64,000 bases of DNA, taken from contig NZ_AUGN01000001.1 of NCBI RefSeq assembly GCF_000422685.1, forward strand, positions 434,001 to 498,000, written 5' to 3'. The translations under genes and the position numbers were made by a program. The notes beneath the pieces were generated by a model that saw nothing but the letters and a program-made list of their open reading frames with translations, had not been told where the DNA came from and did no database searches. Source of the stretch: Flavobacterium gelidilacus DSM 15343 (lineage in GTDB: Bacteria > Bacteroidota > Bacteroidia > Flavobacteriales > Flavobacteriaceae). Shown piece by piece: positions 61,243 to 64,000 of this stretch (within the stretch, counting starts at the first letter, position 1; every line of letters begins with the position of its first letter).

Positions 61243-61653
61243 ATGATTCAGAGAATACAATCCTTATATTTATTTGTATGTGCCTTGTTATCGGCTTTAG
61301 TGCCAATGTTTCTTCCTTTGTGGAAAGATGCAAAACAAATGCCTGTTTATTTTACAAGTGATATTATTTATATAGTAGGGTTTGGATTAATTGCAATAAT
61401 GGCTTTAATTAGCATATTGTTATTTAAAAAGAGACAAAATCAATTTGTTTTAAACAGGTTGAATATCATATTGAACTTTATTTTAATAGGATTATTTGTG
61501 TATCGAACGCTAAATTTATCTGGAGAAGCTTCGGTTTCTGAGAAAGGTATTGCGATGTTTGTTCCTTTAGTTTCTATCGTGTTACTAGTTTTGGCCAACA
61601 AAGCTATTAAAAAGGACGAAGATCTCGTAAAATCTGTGGATCGTCTAAGATAA
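61243..61653 (+). CDS. DUF4293-family membrane protein
   Basis: The product has 136 residues with four membrane helices (about 7-26, 41-62, 74-91, 104-122). The start MIQRIQSLYLFVCALLSAL is characteristic of DUF4293, a Bacteroidetes family often beside rho, as here (divergent). The function is unknown. A terminator follows. Confidence 0.85.
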   Translation: MIQRIQSLYLFVCALLSALVPMFLPLWKDAKQMPVYFTSDIIYIVGFGLIAIMALISILLFKKRQNQFVLNRLNIILNFILIGLFVYRTLNLSGEASVSEKGIAMFVPLVSIVLLVLANKAIKKDEDLVKSVDRLR

Positions 61654-61682
61654 ACCTATCATCTTAGTTTATTAGTGCGAAG

Positions 61683-61713
61683 AAAACCCGATTCGAAAGT
61701 TTCGGGTTTTTTT
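61683..61713 (+). terminator. Terminator after the DUF4293 gene
   Basis: Stem AAAACCCGA / TCGGGTTTT with loop followed by a T-run on the plus strand; a shorter T4 run is seen on the minus strand. Confidence 0.8.
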
Positions 61714-61727
61714 GTGGTTTAAAAAAT

Positions 61728-62195
61728 TTAAAGTCTATCAGAAAGAGGTGTTAAGTATAAATAATTTCCTTCACCATCAAAAACTAAAATAAAATAATTG
61801 GTTTCATCAGAAACTCCCACATCATAATACGTTTTTTGATCTTGTTTGACAATTAAAGAAGCCTCGTTAATTTGGTACGTTGGGTATTTATCTATTAAAT
61901 ATTTTTTAACTTTTTCTTTCAACGAGCTTAATGCAATACTTTTTTGAATAGCTTTAATAACACCATCATCACTATAACTAATTAGAAATCTTGAATTACC
62001 TTTTAAAAACTCAGCTTCAAATCTAAGATCATTATTGTTTTTTCCTCTATAAAAAATAGACCAATTGACATCTTTAATATCCTTAAATTCTTTCTCAAAA
62101 TTAGCTTCTACAATTGCTGGTAATGTAATTTTTTCTTGAGCATTTGTTAAAAATGTTAAACATAAAATTAAAATTGTTACTACTTTTTTCATCAT
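61728..62195 (-). CDS. PepSY-like (BLIP-fold) exported protein
   Basis: The product has 155 residues, with a signal peptide (ending CLTFLTNAQ) and two similar PepSY-like halves: VEANFEKEFKDIKDVNWSIF, with an extended strand LRFEAEFLKGNSRFLISYSDDG, and KKYLIDKYPTYQINEASLIV with YYDVGVSDETNYFILVFDGEG. Small proteins of this type are common in Bacteroidetes and may inhibit peptidases or bind ligands in the periplasm. The ATG at 62192 is an alternative start one codon in. It is convergent with the DUF4293 gene. Confidence 0.8.
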   Translation of the reverse strand: MMKKVVTILILCLTFLTNAQEKITLPAIVEANFEKEFKDIKDVNWSIFYRGKNNNDLRFEAEFLKGNSRFLISYSDDGVIKAIQKSIALSSLKEKVKKYLIDKYPTYQINEASLIVKQDQKTYYDVGVSDETNYFILVFDGEGNYLYLTPLSDRL

Positions 62196-62277
62196 ATATA
62201 TATTTAAATTATATTCTCAACTTACTATAAATGAATAAAAAAAACAAGAACTTTAATAAAACTTTAAAGAATTAATT

Positions 62278-62772
62278 CTATTTCTTCCCTATCTCAACAA
62301 CCTCCAAATCCTTAATTTTATCACCATCGATAACAAATCGCAACATAGTTCGAACTTGATGAAAACCAGAAATTCCAGCTGCTCCTGGATTCATGTGTAA
62401 TAAATTTAGCTTCTTGTCAAACATAACCTTTAATATATGGGAATGTCCACAAATAAAAAGTTTCGGTGGATTTTTATAAAGTTCTTCTCGAATAGCTTGA
62501 TTGTATTTTCCTGGATAACCTCCAATATGTGTAATTAAAACATCAACACCTTCACACATGAAGCGATTGTTCAATGGAAACTCTAATCGTGCTTTATCAT
62601 CATCTATGTTTCCATAAACAGCTCGTAAAGGTTTTAGTTTCTTTATGGCATCAGTTACGGCTAAGTTCCCAATATCCCCAGCATGCCAAACTTCATCGGC
62701 TTGATTAACGTATTTCAAAATGGTATCATCAATGTGACTGTGCGTATCGGAAAGCAATAATATCTTAATCAT
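62278..62772 (-). CDS. YfcE-type metallophosphoesterase
   Basis: The product has 164 residues. Metal ligands of the calcineurin-like fold are present: SDTHSH (Asp9, His11), AGDIGN, YGNIDDD, ITHIGG, and CGHSHILK, with the final MNPGAAG. The short length and these motifs match the YfcE/MJ0936 group of broad phosphodiesterases. A TATTTTTG box ends exactly 4 nt before the ATG, which predicts a leaderless or nearly leaderless mRNA. It is divergent from truA. Confidence 0.92.
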   Translation of the reverse strand: MIKILLLSDTHSHIDDTILKYVNQADEVWHAGDIGNLAVTDAIKKLKPLRAVYGNIDDDKARLEFPLNNRFMCEGVDVLITHIGGYPGKYNQAIREELYKNPPKLFICGHSHILKVMFDKKLNLLHMNPGAAGISGFHQVRTMLRFVIDGDKIKDLEVVEIGKK

Positions 62773-62776
62773 ATCA

Positions 62777-62784
62777 CAAAAATA
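62777..62784 (-). promoter_or_regulatory. -7 box before the phosphoesterase gene
   Basis: The minus strand reads TATTTTTG followed by TGAT and the ATG. The 4-nt distance is the same as for guaA and the HsdR-N-like gene. A TTG is found 25 nt further upstream, longer than usual. Confidence 0.5.
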
Positions 62785-62805
62785 GCTTAATTATTGAAAT
62801 TGAAA

Positions 62806-62835
62806 TTGTCAATGCTCTTGAATTTTGTAAATTTG
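62806..62835 (+). promoter_or_regulatory. Promoter of truA
   Basis: TTG (62806-62808), 19 nt, then TAAATTTG (62828-62835). It predicts a start of transcription near 62839, about 51 nt before the ATG at 62891. Confidence 0.6.
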
Positions 62836-62890
62836 TCGATTATGTGCAAAATCTTTTAAACTTTTAAACACATAACTTTTAACCTCTAAA

Positions 62891-63634
62891 ATGAGATATT
62901 TCATAGAATTCGCATACAACGGAAAAAATTATCATGGTTTTCAAACACAGCCTAATGCTTCGTCTGTACAAGAAACTTTGACAAAAGCTTTGCAGTTGCT
63001 AATTGATAAATCTATTGAAATCGTTGGTGCAGGAAGAACTGATTCTGGTGTTCATGCCAAGCAAATGTTTGCTCATTTTGATTATGAAAATATATTAGAC
63101 ACAACCTATTGGTTACCAAAACTTAACTCTTATTTACCAAAAGATATCGTAATTTATGATATTTTTGAGGTCAAGGAAGATATTCATGCTCGTTTTGAAG
63201 CTTCTGCAAGGACTTATGAATATTACATTCACACTTTTAAAGATGCATTTTTAGAAGATATAAGTTGGTATTGTTTTCAGCCATTAAATGTTAATTTAAT
63301 GAACAAAGCTTGTCAATTATTATTTAAACATACTGATTTTGAGTGTTTTTCAAAAGTGCATACCGAAGTATTTACATTCAATTGTACAATTACAGAAGCT
63401 AATTGGAAACATAACGGAAACCAATTAATCTTTACCATAAAAGCCGATAGATTTTTACGCAATATGGTAAGGGCAATCGTAGGAACTATGGTTAATATTG
63501 GTTCTGGAAAAACAAGTTTAGAAGAATTTAAAGAGATTATAGAAAGTAAAAATCGTTCAAAAGCTGGATTTTCAGTTCCAGCGCATGGATTATTTTTAGT
63601 TAAAGTAGATTACCCCTTTTTGGAAAATAAATAA
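62891..63634 (+). CDS. truA: tRNA pseudouridine(38-40) synthase TruA
   Basis: TruA isomerises uridines 38-40 in the anticodon stem-loop of tRNAs. The 247 residues match the family. The start FIEFAYNGKNYHGFQTQP and catalytic motif GAGRTDSGVHA (catalytic Asp about 52) are clear, followed by YYIHTFKD and the C-terminal FLRNMVRAIVGTMVNIGSGK. A promoter with both boxes lies upstream. The ABC exporter gene follows, with a repeat-filled gap of 65 bp. Confidence 0.96.
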   Translation: MRYFIEFAYNGKNYHGFQTQPNASSVQETLTKALQLLIDKSIEIVGAGRTDSGVHAKQMFAHFDYENILDTTYWLPKLNSYLPKDIVIYDIFEVKEDIHARFEASARTYEYYIHTFKDAFLEDISWYCFQPLNVNLMNKACQLLFKHTDFECFSKVHTEVFTFNCTITEANWKHNGNQLIFTIKADRFLRNMVRAIVGTMVNIGSGKTSLEEFKEIIESKNRSKAGFSVPAHGLFLVKVDYPFLENK

Positions 63635-63646
63635 AATAATTAATTG

Positions 63647-63666
63647 CCGTTGGTTTCAGCCATCGG
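63647..63666. repeat. REP-like hairpin after truA
   Basis: The arms CCGTTGG (63647-63653) and CCATCGG (63660-63666) pair at 6 of 7 positions around the loop TTTCAG. It lacks a T-run and so is not a standard terminator. A palindromic repeat follows 8 bp later. Confidence 0.55.
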
Positions 63667-63674
63667 ATAATAAA

Positions 63675-63696
63675 GATACTGAAACAAGTTCAGCAT
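63675..63696 (+). repeat. 22-bp palindromic repeat before the ABC exporter gene (copy B)
   Basis: GATACTGAA, then ACAAG, then TTCAGCAT, followed by AAA and the ATG at 63700. It matches copy A in front of menC at 20 of 22 positions, in the same orientation relative to the following gene. Confidence 0.75.
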
Positions 63697-63699
63697 AAA

Positions 63700-64000
63700 A
63701 TGAAAAACAAAATACAAACCAAGTCATTAAAAAAAGTATTAGCTTACGCAAAGCCTTACCAATCAAGGTTTATTTGGGTTATAGTCTGGGCCGTGCTTTT
63801 GTCCATATTCGCAGCTGCTCGTCCATATTTATTAAAACAAACCGTTGATTCATATATAAGTTTAAATGATGATTCCGGACTTTTAAATTATATTATTTTG
63901 ATGGGTGTTGTGTTACTTTTCGAGGTTGCAGCTCAATTCTATTTTACTTACTGGGCAAACTGGCTGGGACAAGACATAATAAAAGACATTAGAAATAAAC
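63700..64000 (+). CDS. ABC transporter, N-terminal membrane part (cut by the window edge)
   Basis: About 100 codons are visible. The N-terminal basic segment (KNKIQTKSLKKVLAYAKPYQ) is followed by two membrane helices, WVIVWAVLLSIFAAARPYLLKQTVD and YIILMGVVLLFEVAAQFYF, with the QTVDSYI loop between. This matches the transmembrane domain of MsbA-like type I exporters, which are fused to an ATPase domain further downstream, outside the window. The substrate is unknown; lipid or drug export are both possible. It starts 3 nt after a palindromic repeat. Confidence 0.85.
   Translation, partial: MKNKIQTKSLKKVLAYAKPYQSRFIWVIVWAVLLSIFAAARPYLLKQTVDSYISLNDDSGLLNYIILMGVVLLFEVAAQFYFTYWANWLGQDIIKDIRNK

Noticed and set aside
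1..64000. Mobile element, phage, CRISPR array or tRNA
   Set aside because: No transposase, integrase or phage structural motif, no regularly spaced direct repeats with unique spacers and no cloverleaf with a CCA-side GTTCGA-like arm was found on reading both strands by eye.

Overview
The window looks like a stretch of core chromosome from a low-GC member of the Flavobacteriaceae, most likely Flavobacterium or a close relative. Four things point there. Promoters match the Bacteroidetes consensus (TTG, then TAnnTTTG) and starts lack a Shine-Dalgarno sequence. There is a secreted metalloprotease with a C-terminal type IX secretion (T9SS) sorting domain, plus a decayed copy of such a tail. Short lipoprotein signal peptides of the MKK-hydrophobic-SC type are frequent. 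Several families are typical of the phylum (DUF4293 next to rho, carboxypeptidase-D-regulatory-like proteins, menaquinone synthesis). I see no tRNA, rRNA, CRISPR array, insertion sequence, integrase or phage gene.

Layout. 1-6.6 kb: a LysM protein (cut by the window edge), guaA, corA, and two histidine-degradation genes (hutI, hutG) flanking a coiled-coil membrane protein. 6.7-14 kb: DEAD-box RNA helicase, a lipoprotein with a TPR hybrid sensor kinase, EttA, a 60-residue membrane protein, holA. 14-20 kb: a solitary HsdR-N-like nuclease domain, glycosyltransferase, OmpA-like lipoprotein, L,D-transpeptidase, tsaC/Sua5 and a lipoprotein hydrolase. 20-28.4 kb: UvrD/PcrA helicase, patatin, M1 aminopeptidase, recG. 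28.5-34 kb: a complete RND efflux operon (adaptor, pump, outer-membrane factor). 34-41 kb: bestrophin-like channel, S33 peptidase, pheT, T9SS metalloprotease. 41-54 kb: formate/nitrite-type channel, then a long minus-strand block with menC, an MBL-fold hydrolase, menA, two bacterial-PH membrane proteins and menB, followed by an exported C1 peptidase. 54-64 kb: OprP-like porin, serine hydrolase, YheT-type hydrolase, CvfB, rho, DUF4293, PepSY-like protein, phosphoesterase, truA and the start of an ABC exporter.

Genes that work together: menB, menA and menC supply three steps of menaquinone synthesis; hutI and hutG act in histidine breakdown; the three RND genes form one tripartite pump; uvrD, recG and holA are replication and repair genes; EttA, pheT, tsaC, truA, CvfB and the DEAD-box helicase serve translation and RNA.

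No large undescribed system is evident. The most interesting signals are small and non-coding: (i) three genes whose promoter box lies exactly 4 nt before the ATG, so their mRNAs should be leaderless or nearly so; (ii) a 22-bp palindromic repeat placed 2-3 nt before the start codons of two unrelated genes; (iii) a near-identical terminator sequence used three times; (iv) four hexamers spaced 10-11 bp upstream of menC; (v) a hybrid sensor kinase whose signal peptide is encoded upstream of any ATG, GTG or TTG; (vi) a T9SS tail pseudogene. Calls rest on reading motifs by eye; no database search was possible.
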